Below are positions 36,170-50,000 of a stretch of DNA of 64,000 nucleotides, in pieces. Position numbers and translations under genes: made by a program. Position 1 is the first letter of the stretch; every line of letters begins with the position of its first letter. This DNA comes from Combretum micranthum (Eukaryota; Streptophyta; Magnoliopsida; Myrtales; Combretaceae). Location of the stretch: the NCBI GenBank assembly GCA_024138025.1, contig JAMXBD010000058.1:1736001-1800000 (forward strand), read 5' to 3'. The notes under the pieces are model-generated. The model was given only the letters and a program-made list of their open reading frames with translations, did no database searches and was not told the DNA's origin.

Positions 36170-37906
36170 GAAATATATGAGTAGCTCATCAAAATGCTTA
36201 TGCCCTTTTTTATTATAGAGCAACTCATTCCCTTATCACGCCTAGCTTGGCTAAGGAAACCAGATTACCCATAACTGCAACTACCTCTTGTTTTAAGATA
36301 AGACCCCTATGGGAAGTGTTGTTATGACAAAAGAGATGTTAAGAAATTTTCCATTGAGGATACAAGGATGTCTTTCCACCTGTGATTTCATAATGATGGA
36401 AATGAATAAGTATAAAGTGATCCTAGGTATGAGTTGGTTGTCTCTTACCAAGGCTAAGAGCAATTGTAGGAATAAGAAAGTGGAATTTTTGGAATGAAGA
36501 GGAGAAAGAACAACTTTTGTAGGAGAGTCTACGGTCTCAAGAGGAAAGAGTTGTACTTGTTTAAGTTAAGAGAAGAAGTGAAAGATGGAGTTGATAGTTA
36601 TGATGATAACACAGAAGTGGAGAAGGAAGGGCCTATTTTGGAGAACATTTCTATTGTTAATGAATTCCCGAATATCTTTCCGAAGGAGTTACCTGTGTTA
36701 CCCCCAAAGAGAGAAATCGATTTTGATATCGAGTTGATGGTAAACATGAAACCAATATCAAAGGCATCGTATCATATGGCACTCGTTGAGCTCAAAGAAC
36801 TTAAGAAGCAGCTACAAGAGTTGTTGGACCAAGGATTTATAAGACCAAATATCTCACCTTGGGGAGCTCCAGTGTTCTTTGTAAAGAAGAAGGACAAATG
36901 ACAGATCTATGAGGCTCTGCATTGATTATTGGAAACTCAACAAAGTCACCATCAAGAACAAGTACCTGTTGCTGTGGATTGATAATCTCTTCGATCAGTT
37001 AAAAGGAGCAAGTTTATTTTCACGCATTGACTTGTGTTCGGGATATCATTAGCTAAAGATTAAGCCTGAAGATGTTTCAAAGACGACATTTCGAACAAGA
37101 TATGGACATTATGAGTTTTTGGTGATGCCCTTTCGATTGACAAACGCACCACCTACTTTTATGGATCTAATGAACTGGGTATACAAGCCTTTGCTAGACA
37201 AGTGTTATAGTGTTTATTGATGATATCCTTATCTACTAAAAAACGCATGAGCAACATGAGGAGCACTTGCAAATGGCATTGCAAATATTGAGGGAACATA
37301 AGTTATATGCCAAATTGACAAAATGTGATTTTTGGTTAGATTGAATCTCTTTCTTGGGTCATTTGGTATCAAAGGAAGGAATATCTATAGATCCTGAAAA
37401 GATCAAAGTAGTTGTGGATTAGAAGCTGCAAAGGATCATAATGGAAGTAAGGAGTTTCTAGGGTCTGGCTGGTTATTATTGGAAGTTTGTAAAGGATTTT
37501 TCCAAGCCAGATCACTGACTCAACTAACCTAAAAGAATGAAAAAAAATATATGGATAGACAAAAGAGAGCAAAGTTTTCGAAAGCTCAAGCAATGGTTAA
37601 TTTCCGTACCGATCTTGGTATTACCGAACCTAGAAAAACCTTACACAGTACATAGTGATGCCTCAAGAAATGGTCTTAGATGTGTCTTGATGCAAGATGG
37701 GAAGGCAATCGCCTATGCTTCGTGCTAACTGCGACCGCTTGAGCAAAATTATCCAACCCATGATCTCAAGTTAGCTGCTGTAGTGTTGCACTCAAGTTAT
37801 GGAGGCACTTTCTCTATGGACAAAGATGTGATATCTACACCAACCACGAGAGCCTTAAGTACTTGTTCACGTAGAAGAAGTTGAACATGTGGCAGAGGAG
37901 ATGGTT
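36170..37906 (+). pseudogene. Element 3 pol, first part: protease, reverse transcriptase and RNase H
   Basis: The protease motif has lost its catalytic Asp-Thr-Gly (FYYRATHS near 36210), while VILGMSWLS survives near 36418. RT landmarks follow: [45 protein letters not shown], a frameshift at about 36898, then [12 protein letters not shown]. The catalytic region near 37200 is shifted. RNase H remnants ([19 protein letters not shown]) run to the solo LTR at 37907. Open pieces include 36309-36497, 36494-36901 and 37537-37728. Confidence 0.85.
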
Positions 37907-40900
37907 TGTAAACCCTGGTTTTCTTAGTAACCGAGTAAACTTCAGAAATTGGAAACCAAAACCCTAAACAGGATTAGTATGAGCAACCTAGAAACCCTAG
38001 ATCCAGCTTTTCTTCGATTTCAATTTAAAAGAACCTCTATAAAATAATTTAATGTGGAATATTGTTTTAAAATGTATTTCAAACCATAAAAAGTTCTGAT
38101 TTTGAAAAAATTTCTATTCCGAGCCTTCTCGAGCTCCATTACGGAAAAGCGAGCCCCGGAACTAGAAATTCAGAAAAATATTCTGGAATACTCTCTAAAA
38201 CCGAAATTTTATAAGGATTTCAAAAATATACATTTTATAATTTTTCGGGTTATAAAAATTGCAGTTATAGTCTTTTTTTCGTATTTTCTTTACTACAGGT
38301 AAAGTAAATGTCTTGTCTACTATTTATTACTATTCACAAGTACAACCTACTACACACACAACCCATACCCTAGCCTTACATCCTTACAAACACTCCATTA
38401 CATTTTCTTTTCCAAGAAAAGTTTGTCTCTTAAGGATTATTACAATTTAAGATATATTATTACATAAATTACAAATCAAAACAATTTCAAATCTCTCTCT
38501 CCTTTCTACATGTATGGCCGGCACATTTTTCCCCAATTTCCCTTTATTTGTTTTATTTTTCTTCTATTATATTATAAAACAATCCCTAAATCACTTAATA
38601 TAAATAACCCTATTCTTTTCTCTCTCTTTCATTTTTACTTCATTTGTTTCAAAGCTCACAAAAACCCTCTCTTTTCCTCCTTGTGCCGTGAGCTCCACCA
38701 CCATCACACACACAAAAGCTTCATTTCTCATCTATTTCAAGCTTTAGGTGATGAATCTTAAGCCTCTCTACCATTTAATCTTGTAATGGCAAGATTATTC
38801 ATGGGTATTTTCACTTTAAGTCCCCATGAGCACTTGTTAGGAATAGGAAAATACTAATACATGAATATCAAGCCATCACAAGAGTGGATCTTGTGTTTGA
38901 TTAAGTTTTTGTTGAAATCTTCATATTCATGCATGTAGAAGTAGAGTAAAGTAGAGATCTAGCATAAAAATCTATGTTCATGCTTTTAAACTTCATTCCA
39001 TACATCATAAGTAGTAGATCTAGCTTTTAGATGCTTATACCATACTTGACATTTATGATCTTATGGATAAGTTATGTTTTCATGTATTAATGCTCATAAA
39101 GGCTTTGTTTTGTGTATATAGATGTTGTAGTTGGTAGATCCTTAGGCAAATAAAACAAGGAACTTAAAAAGGAAAAGTTATTGTTCGAAATGTTCAAAGG
39201 CAAATTCGTATGATTTCAAAGCCATATTTTAAAAACCCTTTTATCAACTCTAAAACTCATGTTTTATGTGAAAAATGAAGGATTTAGATAATAGATATTA
39301 TTGAGTAATGATTTTTATAAGTTGAAAAAAGTTTTGATGAGATTAATGTGTAAAACAAAGGATAGAAACAATATAGAAGATGTTGAGTTACTACTCAGTT
39401 TAGAAATTCGTAATTTTGTAGTAATGCCATGAAAACACCAATTTTTCAACTCAAAATGAAAGTTTTGTATAATAAATGAAGTCTTTGAGGAATAGGTATA
39501 GTAAAGCCTTAATTTTAATGTATTAAACAAGTTTTTCCCAAAAGAATCATTCGAAAATTTAATTTCTAAAAATTCCGATTTTTGAATAAATCCTATTTGA
39601 AAACATATTTACAAAGTGCAAGATGTAACTTTTTATGTAGAAATGAAGGTTTAGGTAATAGGCATAATGAAGACTCAATTTGAACAAGGATAATTTGATT
39701 TTCATAAGAAAATAATCCAAACAAGAGGATGGTCAAGTTAAAGTTAGAAACTAGTTCTCTTGAAGGTAAATAGTCATGGAGTTTTACAAATCAAAAGTTT
39801 CTTAAATTTTCCTTTTATTAAATAATGTCAAGATCATGCATGCATCAAGTTCATAACATGCCATTCATGATAGGAAATCATCAATATTGCATGTATGGTT
39901 GATCTATATGCTAGAAACATCACAAACATCCACAAAACTATTTTTCGGAATTGGAATTTTCGACCGATCAGAACTGATCAGATTATTTCGTGCCCTAATC
40001 ATTTTTGAAACTTCAAAATAATGTTAGGAATAGATATATCTTTCGAAGTAGATAGAGATCGGTATATAATATGCTCAATTCCGAGTTAAAATGAGTTAGA
40101 TATGATCAATTGAAGTTAAGACTCTAACTTATGCGAAAATTAACAAACTTAATAAATAGAATTGTTAAGTTAATAGAACCTTATGAGAAATACTCATTCC
40201 GGGTATTCCTTGTACTTAGGTGATTTGGAGATCGGATTTCCACTCCTCGAGGACTACTATGACTAGTAGATTTCTCTCCATGGCCGAGTGAGTTCATTTC
40301 TTAAAATAGTTGTGCTCATGTATGTGCTTGTAATTGTAGTGGCATTAGAATTAGGAAAAGATAAAACTATGAAGAGTTGTGATTAAATTTTGGTTGAATA
40401 AATGATAACTATATCGAGACGAGACTTGATGTAAAATCATTGTATGAGCTAGTATAGACTTGGATTGTCTGAGATTCTCTATGATCGCAATTAATCTACA
40501 TAATTAACATATCACGATTATATGAATAAACTGTACATGCATATCACGAAGTGAGTTACATTGCATTAGCTAATATACCTTTGGTGGGACAAAAGTATAT
40601 TACGGAAGGCAAGGAGTCCCATGTTAACATTAAGGATGCGAGATCGCTTAAGTTAATGGATGTGAAGTAGGCACATCAAACTACTACAATAAAGCAACAA
40701 AGGTTGTATATCTAAGAGAAAGAGATTGGGGCTATGGTTGCAGGACTTATGGACCACCCCACTCAAAAATTGGAATTTATGGTTGCATGTCTTATGGATC
40801 ATCCTAACCCCGAATGGAGGGCGTAAATCCATTCACGTATGGCTCCCGGAAAGTCATATGCTTGTATGCTCGTGTGCTTGTGTATTTCATATGGTTGTTA

Positions 40901-41414
40901 ATAACTCGTCTGTTATACACTGTTGTTGAGTATTAAATATTTGAAATTGAATCTCACTAAGCCTGTTAGCTTACATCCCTATAGTTTTGTTGTGGTGTTC
41001 CCATTTTTGGTTGTTCCAAGAGAACACTTTTCACAAGATTACCCTTTGGATGAAGGAGCTTTTGAAGAAGTCGGGACCTAACTAGAGGCGTGGACTTCTA
41101 GGAAAATCTCTTGAACATAGACCTTGATGTTTGTAATATGGTTTTAGACTAGATAGACTTCTATTATTATTTTAGCGAGGTATGCCCCCTGACTTTTGTA
41201 AAAACTTAACTTATTTATCTTGTTATGATTTCTATCTATAATGCTAATATCTACCTTCTTAAGACTATTCGATTCAAAGTGTGATTCTAAAAATTGTGCA
41301 AATACACCTTACACCCGATATGTAAACTTATGGGATGACTAAGGATGTCATACTTAAGTTTAAATATTGAGTATGGTGAACCGTCGCGTTTTGGGTACTC
41401 TTTAGGGCGTGACA
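37907..41414 (+). mobile_element. Solo LTR in element 3 RNase H (3508 bp)
   Basis: It begins TGTAAACCC and ends GGGCGTGACA, flanked by TGGTT at 37902-37906 and 41415-41419. The host reading frame resumes right after it. It is related to the AD LTRs but in plus orientation, with the stem-loop at 40836-40860 and the GGAGGGCGTAAATCC block just before it. The short ORFs inside it are chance. Confidence 0.93.
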
Positions 41415-42856
41415 TGGTTGGAGCTCATAAAAGATTATGATCTTGGCATTAATTATTGCTAAGGAGAGTAAATGCCGCAGCAGACTCATTAAGTGGAAAG
41501 AACCATGGAGAAGTCTCTATGTTGCTTACTGATAAGAAGGAATTGATAAAGGAGTTTGAAAGGTTAAGCATTTAATTCATTAGACAAGATGTAGAAGTGG
41601 ATATTTCAAACTTGGTTATGGAGCCAATTTTGATAAAGAAGATCAAGGAAGCCTAACGATATGATGATGTGATCCAAAGAATAAAACAAGAAGTTCAAGG
41701 GAAATATATAGATTTTGAGGTAGATGATGAAGATGTAGTAAAGATGAAGGGAAGGTTATGTGTCCTAAATGATAAAGAGATGAGGAAGGAGATTATGGAA
41801 GAAGCACACAATTATGGGTATACAATGTACCCCAGTAGAACAAAAATGTACCAAGATCTAAAAAGTCACTATTGGTGGATTGGTATGAAGAGGGATGTGG
41901 CAGACTTTGTGATAGAGTGCCCTATGCCATCAATTGAAGGTGGAACATCGAAGGTCGGGAGGATTGCTAAAACCATTGGCTATACCAGAATGGAAATGGG
42001 ATCAAATTACGATGGAGTTCATATGTGGTCTACCTGAACATCAGTTGAGTACGATGCCATATGGGTCATAGTGGACTGACTTACCAAATTGGCACACTTT
42101 ATTCCAATTAATATTACCTATTCAATGGATAAGTCGGAAAAGTTGTATATAAGAGAGATTGTGAGGCTACATGGAGTTCCAACAGAGTTAGTATCTGATA
42201 GAGACTCAAGATTTGTATCAAAGTTTTGGACAAGTTTGCAATAGTGTATGGGGACTAAGTTGCATTTTAGTACTGCTTATCACCCACAGACAGATGGACA
42301 ATTGGAACGGACGATCTAAAATTTAGAAGATATGCTTCGGGCTTGTGTAATAGAATTCAAAGGAAGTTAGGAAGTACACTTGCCTTTGGTTGAGTTTGTT
42401 TATAACAATAGCTATCATTTGAACATCAAGATGCCACCTTACAAAGCCTTATATGGACGAAAGTGTAGATTGTCTTTATTGTGGGATGATGTGGAAAAGT
42501 TAGTTATTGGACCTGATCTCATCCAAGATGTGGTAAGTAAGGTCCGAGTTATCCAACAAAGGATGAAAAAAGCTCAAGACCGACAAAAGACTTGGACGGA
42601 TTAGAAGCGAAGAGTTCTTGAGTTTGAAGTCAGAGATCATGTGTATCTAAAGATAATCTAATAAAAAGTATACATCGAGTTCAAGCACAAGGGAAGCTAA
42701 GCCCAAGGTACATTAGACCATTTGAAGTGCTTGAAGGGATTGGTGATTTGGCTTATCGCTTAGCATTGCTACAAAATTTGTCGGGTATACATAATGTATT
42801 CCATGTCTCAATATTAAGGAGACATGTGCCAGATCCTAATAAAATCATGGAGCTGA
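41415..42856 (+). pseudogene. Element 3 pol, second part: end of RNase H and integrase
   Basis: It resumes with the RNase H/integrase linker ([13 protein letters not shown]). The zinc region is at 41669-42037 (EAHNYGYTMYPS, where a Tyr replaces the usual His). The integrase core is around 42100-42400 and the C-terminal domain is at 42380-42800. Stops include a TAA at 42317-42319 and a TAG at 42368-42370, where element 1 has CAA and TGG. That is the transition pattern expected from decay of methylated cytosine. It is cut at 42857 by another LTR. Confidence 0.85.
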
Positions 42857-45800
42857 TGTAAACCCCGGTTTTCCTAGTAACCAAGTAGACTTCGGGAACT
42901 GGAAACCAAAACCATAAACCGGATCAGCTTAAGCTTGGGAGAGAAACCTAAGAACCTGGATCCGGCTTTCCTTCGATTTTAAACTAAGGAACTTTTGTAA
43001 AATAATTTAATCTGGAATATTGTTCTAAGGTATATTTCAAACCATAAAACGATCTGATTTCGAAAAATTTTCTATTCTGGGCCTTCCCGAGATCTATTAC
43101 AGAAAAGCGGGCCCCGGGACTCGAAATTCTAAAAATATTTCGGAATACTCTTTAGAACCAAAATTTAATAAGGATTTCAAAAATATAAATTTTATAATTT
43201 TTCAGTTTATAAAAATTACGGATATAGCCATTTTCTCGTATTTTCTTTACTACCGGTAAAGTAATTGTCTTGATTACTATTCACTACTAATCACAAGTAC
43301 AACCTGCTATACTCACAAGCCACACCCTACTGTTACATCCTTACAAAACACTCAATTATATTTTCTTTTCCAAGAATTTTTGTCTCTTAAGAAATTATTA
43401 CATTTTATGACTTATTACTACATAAATTAAATAAAACAAAACAAAACAAAACAAACTCTCTCTCTCTCTCCCCTTTGAAACCAGCGCACCCTTCCCCCCC
43501 CTCATTTGTTTAATTTTTATTCAATTTATTAAACCATTAACCCTAATTTACTCCTCTATATATATTCTTTTATATTCTCTCTCCTCATTTTTACTCTTTC
43601 ATTTTTTTTTTCACTCAAGTAAAACTCTCTCTTTCTCCCTTCCTTGGAGCTGTGACCCCCTATCACACACACACACTCACACAAATTTATTTTCTTTCTT
43701 CATTTCTCCTCTTATTCCAAGCTTTAGGTGATGGATCTTTACCTTTCTACCATTAAACCTCGTAATGGCAAGACCATTCATGAGTATTTTCATTTTAAGT
43801 CCCCATGAGCTCTTGCTAGGGACAAGAAAATACTACTACATGAATATCAAGCCATCACAAGAGTAGATCTTATATTTGAATGTGTTTTTATATAATGATC
43901 TTCATGTTCATGCACATGGTGGTAGAGTAAAGCAAAGATATTGCATAAAAATCTATGTTCATGTTTTCAAACTCCATTTCATGCATCCTAAGTAGTAGAT
44001 CTAGCGTTTAAATGCTCATATTATACTTGACATGCATGATCTTATGGATATTTTGTGTTTTAGTGCATTAATGATCATAAAGGCTTTTATCTTATGTATA
44101 TAAATATTGTAGTTTTAGATCTTTAAGTAGATGAGACAAGAAACTCAAAAAAGAAAATTATTTATTTGAAATGAGCAAGTGTAAATTCGGATGGTTTCAA
44201 AACCATGCCTTAAATACCCTTTTATCAACTCCAAAACTTGTGTTTTATATGAAAAATGAAGAGTATAGATAATAGATATCATCAAGTAATGATTTTTATA
44301 AATTGAGATGGGATTTGTTAAGAAAAATATGTAAAACAAGGAGTAGAAATAAAGTAAGAAATTTTGAGTTGCTTGTCATTTTAAGAAATTCGTAATTTAG
44401 GAGTAATGGCATGAAAACACAAATTTTCAAACTCAAAATGAAAGTTTTATTTAAGAAATGAAATCCTTAAGAAATAGGTATAATAGAGCCCTAAATTTTA
44501 AAGTAACAAATGAGTTTTTCTTGAAGAAAACACATTAAAACCCTTGGTACAAAATTCGGATTTAGGAATAGCCCCTATTTGAAAACATGTTTACAAAGTA
44601 TAAAATGGGGATTTCTATGAAGAAATGAAGGCCTTAAGGAATAAATATAATAAAGACTCAATTTTAATAAGACAACTAGATTTTCTTAAGAAATAATTCC
44701 AAAACAAAAGAGGATGATCAAAGTCATGAAACTAGTCTTCTTAAGAGTAGGTATTCATGGAGTCTTACAAAATAAAGAGTTTCTAATTTTTTTCTTTTAG
44801 TAAATATCGTCAAGAGCATGCATACATCAAGCACATAACATGCCATTCATGATAGAAAATCATCAATATTGCATGTATAGTTGATCTATATAGTAGAAAC
44901 ATTACAAACATTCATAAAACTATTTTTCAGAATTGGATTTCGCTATTGATCAGAGCTGATCAGAATGTTTCGAGACCTAAAAATTTTCAAAACTTGGAAA
45001 TAATATTATAATTAGATATATCTTTTGAAGTAGATAGAAATCGATATATAATTTGCGAAATTCTGAGTTAAAATGACCAAGTTACGGCCGTTTTAAGTCG
45101 GGACTTCCGCAAATGACGAGAATTACGGAAATGATAGTTTTGTTTAATAGCTTGGATTACTTAAGTGATGAAATACTCATTAGGGTATTTCTTCCTTTTT
45201 TAGGTGACCCCAAGATTGAAGATTCCCTTCCATCGGACTATTACTACTAGAGGACCGGTATTCTAATAGCCGAGTGAGTATTTCTTCCCGATTTCATTTA
45301 TTGTATGCGATTGTAATGATAGTTGAATTAGATTTTAGGGAAAGATAAATGGATATGTATGGTGGGGATATATGGGAATTATGTATGTTTGCTTATGATA
45401 TGAGAAATTTAAAATAAGAATATCGAGGTCGAGTGATTAACTAATGGTTGTATAGATGAATTAGGATTGATTGTCTGCAATTATTGATTGATCACCTAAG
45501 GAATGGGCATAATTGACTATTTAGAATTGATAAGTAATATGGACTCATTCATATCACAAATGGGGATGGAGCATTAGCATTGATTGGTTGCCCGTGATCT
45601 AAAAACGGAGTAAAACTTGGTTAATTGTGATTCGTAAACGAAATAATGAGTTGGTTAATCGTGATCCACAAATGAAATTATAAGTTGGTTGACCGTGATC
45701 CAAAAACGACATATTTTAGTAGACCGCAGTATTCATTAATCTGCTAACCCGGAATGGAGTGCGAAATTCTATTCACATATGATTTCCGGCTAGTCATATG

Positions 45801-46325
45801 TTTGTTGATTTCCATATGTCCGATACATATTACTTGCCTGATTAATCACATGCTTGTATGATGTTTTATGAATGTAATCTTAGAAGTTCTCACTCACTAA
45901 GCTAGTATAGCTTACGTCCCTGCAGTTTCTATTTGTTGTAGCATTTATTTATATGGCTTAGACAGAGGTACCCTACGGTTTAAGTAGAGGAGCTAGGCGT
46001 TTCCTTTAAAAGTTATATTCATTTCTGTTTAGACTTCCGTAGGAAACCAAAAGACTCTGGATGACTGTAATAGAACTCTTAACAATATTCTTTTGCGGGA
46101 GAATGCCCCTTAGTCTTTGTAACTATTTATATGTGTTTTGATTTATAGTCTAATGCTATTGAATGTCGATTTAAACTCTTTATCTCCATCGGTTCAAGTA
46201 TTCTATTGTCGTAAAGGGACGCCTTACATCTATATAAGACTTCCGAAGGACTAAGGTAGTAATTCATGGGTCTTATATGGCATGTGGTGAACTGTTACGT
46301 TTAAGGTACCTTATGGGACGTGATA
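42857..46325 (+). mobile_element. Solo LTR in element 3 integrase/chromodomain junction (about 3.47 kb)
   Basis: It begins TGTAAACCCC and ends GGGACGTGATA, a decayed form of the GGGGCGTGACA end. The flanks do not show a clean 5-bp duplication. Instead ATGGAGCTG occurs at 42847-42855 and again at 46327-46335. It has the stem-loop at 45775-45801, a three-unit repeat near 45610-45720 and a G-rich GCGGGAGAATGCCCC block near 46094. It has diverged from the other copies at many sites. Confidence 0.85.
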
Positions 46326-46545
46326 GATGGAGCTGGTATAGTTGAAGGAAAACCTTACATATGAGGAGCATCATGTTCAGATTTGGGATCACAAAGTTCA
46401 AAAGCTTAGGAACAAATAGATTCGGTATATTAAGGTGTTGTGGAGGAACCATTCTTAAGAGGAGGCCACTTGGGAGGCCAAGGATGAAATTCAAAGGAGA
46501 TACTTGAGTTTGTTTAAAAAATTAGGTATGAAAGCCAAGTTTTGA
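46326..46545 (+). pseudogene. Element 3 chromodomain end
   Basis: The rest of pol after the solo LTR includes LKENLTYEEH, a KVLWRNHS-like chromodomain core with two stops, and EEATWEAKDEI, ending in a TGA at about 46543-46545. It has the same layout as the end of element 1. Confidence 0.8.
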
Positions 46546-46561
46546 GGACAAAAAATTCTTT

Positions 46562-46574
46562 AAAGATGGTAGGT
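46562..46574 (+). other. Polypurine tract of element 3
   Basis: AAAGATGGTAGGT precedes TGTAAGCCCC. It matches the element 1 tract except for a G-to-T change inside the G run. Confidence 0.6.
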
Positions 46575-47017
46575 TGTAAGCCCCTAGATTTTATACTATG
46601 GTGTATACTTAAACCCTAAACCAGAGGTCAACTAGAAACCCTAAAGTCAACAAATCTGTAACAAACCCTAATAGATTTAGATCTAGCAATCATGTGCTCT
46701 TAGCCCCTAAACAATGGAATTGAGACAATTGTGAATTATAGTTCATAATAATATAAAGAAGCTTAAAAATATCAGATTCATTAAATTTTAGTTTGTTTCA
46801 GATCCGAGTAAGATCAAATTTGGAAAATCGTGCTCTGGCACACCGGACAGTAAAAAATAATCCGATAACACCATGAGATTCATAAAAATATAAAGATTTC
46901 AAAAATATCAGTTTTGTAATTTTTTGGAATCTAAAAATATTATATATAACTTAATTACACATATTTTCTTTGTTGTTGGTATTAATTTGTCTTATCTACT
47001 ATTCATAATACTATTTT

Positions 47018-50000
47018 TGTAAAGAGCCGGTATACTAAATTCTCAAATTAAGCACACTAAGTCTCCAACCACGTATAACTCTCACGAATTATACGTAAGG
47101 TTGTCTTTAAAGAAGGTGTTTATGTTGAATATTGCTATCTGATTTTAGGTTATGAAATCGTTTAGTTAGATTCTGGCAACAACTAGATTTAGCAGCGGAA
47201 AATAAACTTTAATAAAAATATTTCTACATAAAAGCATTTCAAACTTCCACTATTACAAGTGGAAGAACTTTCACTTAAACAAATCTTTACAAAAGCTTAT
47301 TTACAAAACATAGGCACTAACAAGCCCTTAAATGAAAATACAAATTTATAAATAAATCCAATCTCTATAAAACAAACAAAAGAAGAAACAAAAAAACTAA
47401 ACTACCCAACGCTCCTAACTCAAATCACTAATTCACAATCCTTTCCAAGTCAACAAAAGCATCCAAAAAACCCGAGACAACATCATCAACAGCAACAACA
47501 TCATCATCAACATCACCATCATCCTTAATATATCACCTGGAGAAAAGAAAAATAACAACACTAATGAGTCGAAGCTCAGTATACAATAACACAATCACAT
47601 ACGGAGTGGCACGCGAGCTTAACTAAATGCAATGCATCAATCCACAAGTTATTATCTTTCCATTAAAATAAAAAAATCAACAATGGAGCACTCACACTCC
47701 AGAATAAGCCAATGGGAATCTAAAGGTCCTAAGTAACAGCAGTTGTTCAAGGGGTTGATATAAGCAGTCCGAATACCTATATCCCCTATATCTATTCCAT
47801 AAAAGTGATCTCATCTAGAGTTTGTAGCCGTTACTCAACTTTACTTAACTTAGCCCACAACATGAATCTAGTTCACCCGTTCCCATGAATGTTGAACTAA
47901 ACCATGGTATTTCCCCCCAAGTTTAAGCAAACGTTATACAGATGGTACACTCTCCATCGATCACTCACTTAACCATAAAAGAATTGCTATTGCATCATAG
48001 CATACCATTGCATCATGGTAAAGTCATTACATCATGACTAAGGTTAAAGTGCATAACTACCATGTCATTACATCATGATAAGGTTGCCGCTTCTCAAAAC
48101 AAATTCAACGGCATAATAGACAACCAACACTCATTAATTATTCAACCGATTTTAAGTTCTTAATCTATTTTAGATGCCTATTCTAACATCCAACACGCAA
48201 GTTATTGCGTACCTTGAAAATGAAATCCAAACAGAGGCAGAAGCTATCTCAGAAGATAGATTACAAACCGTCTCATAAGATATGTCAGATATCCATCACT
48301 GTTTAAGGAAAGAACTCATATAAGAAATTAAACTAACATCAGCTTATATCAAATTCATATAAAAACTTATATCAAACTTTTATTAATCCTATTTGATCAG
48401 ATACTAACGTAGAACCCCACTATAACTGCGAATATCGCCCCGCTAAAATATGGATAGTTCTCCTTTATCTATCAAAGTAATTCTTTTCACTTTAATTATA
48501 GTTTCTTATCACAAAACATAACATATACAAAGCATTCATACATAAAAGCATTCATATTCAAAGCAAATAAATGTTTGAAACAACTTATTGCTCATGTTAT
48601 TTAAAGATCATCCTAACACATTCATCTAAGCCAATTATTAGCTATTAAACTCATTTTAACTTAATCTAAGCCAAATTGATTAAAATTAATCATTTAATCT
48701 AAAACTAGTTCAAGTTGATTAAACTTAAGTACTTTAATTCCTTTTAGCTAATTCAAGCTTATTTAATCAAGTTGAACTTAGATTTATTAACTAGGTTCAT
48801 TTTATATCTAACTTCTATATTTAATTTAACTATTCCTTAAATCTATAAATCTACTTATCTTATGTTTAATTATATCAATCAACTTACATAACATATAAAT
48901 CATCATACAAGGTCAACTCATACATACAAGATCATATTTCAAGCTTTGGAAAAGATTTGAAGATGATTTTAGAAATTAAATGAAACAGGGGATATGCTAG
49001 CAAAAGTCTGGCGTTCAATGCACCAACGCCTGCAGTACTGAAGTCTACGCAGGCAATGTTGGATGCCGGTGTTAAAAATTTGAACTCCGTGAAGTTTAGG
49101 CTTCAAACCTATACCGGCAGCATTGATACTCAAAATGCCAGTGTTCAGTTTTTAAAGCTAACACCGGTAAAAATTATTGCAAACGCCGACGTTGTTAAAA
49201 AATTTGCTTTTGATCACTTTGGTTCAACCTTCAATGCAGATAAAATTTATGCAAATGCCAGTGGCGTTTCTAGTGGCGTTAAGGAATTAGCATTCTGATC
49301 ATTTCTACACCGAGCTCAACACCGGCGATAGTGAAGTATCAGATGCCGGTGTACGTGACAGAACACACTTTTGACAGAAGCTTGTTTTCGAAACTTAAGT
49401 TTTGCAAAACATTTTAAAACTTCCAAACTTCTCCAAATCACTTTCTAAGCTTCATAAACTTGATATATGAACTCCTCAACATCAATCATCCATATTCAAT
49501 GCATCAAACAACGTACAATCCACTTCATACACTAACAACTCTAAATCACTATTCATCATCCTCAATCTCAAACCCAACTTCCAACAACCATAACTTCAAC
49601 AAACATATACATAAACAACACTCTCATCCCAAATCAACATGAATTCATCAATTATTAACTTAAACAACAAGTAAAACAAAGATAACTTGAAATAGAAAAC
49701 TTAGCTTTTGGAGAAACACGTAATTTCTTCTTCTATCTTCATTCCTAACTTTGATTTCTCTTTTTGATCTTGTCTAAGATTTGAGATTGAGAGGGAAAGA
49801 TCAAAGAAAGAAGGAAAGAAAGAAAGAAGGAAAAGAAGGAAGAAAGAAACGTAAAATGAAAGAAAAGGAGGAGAGTGAGAGGCAGAAGAAGAAATTAAAA
49901 AGGAAAGGATAATTATAAAACTTAGGATATTTTAGAATTTAGGTATAGGTTTAGAACTATTAGATGAATATCTATAGTTCCAGAAGTATTTAGAAGATAA

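Noticed and set aside
37907..46325. A complete element bounded by the LTRs at 37907 and 42857
   Set aside because: The sequence between them is in register with the surrounding element 3 pol, and the first LTR has its own TGGTT duplication. They are separate solo LTRs.
49056..49298. 80-codon ORF in the solo LTR
   Set aside because: It lies wholly in a degenerate repeat, has no recognisable domain and no neighbouring gene structure.
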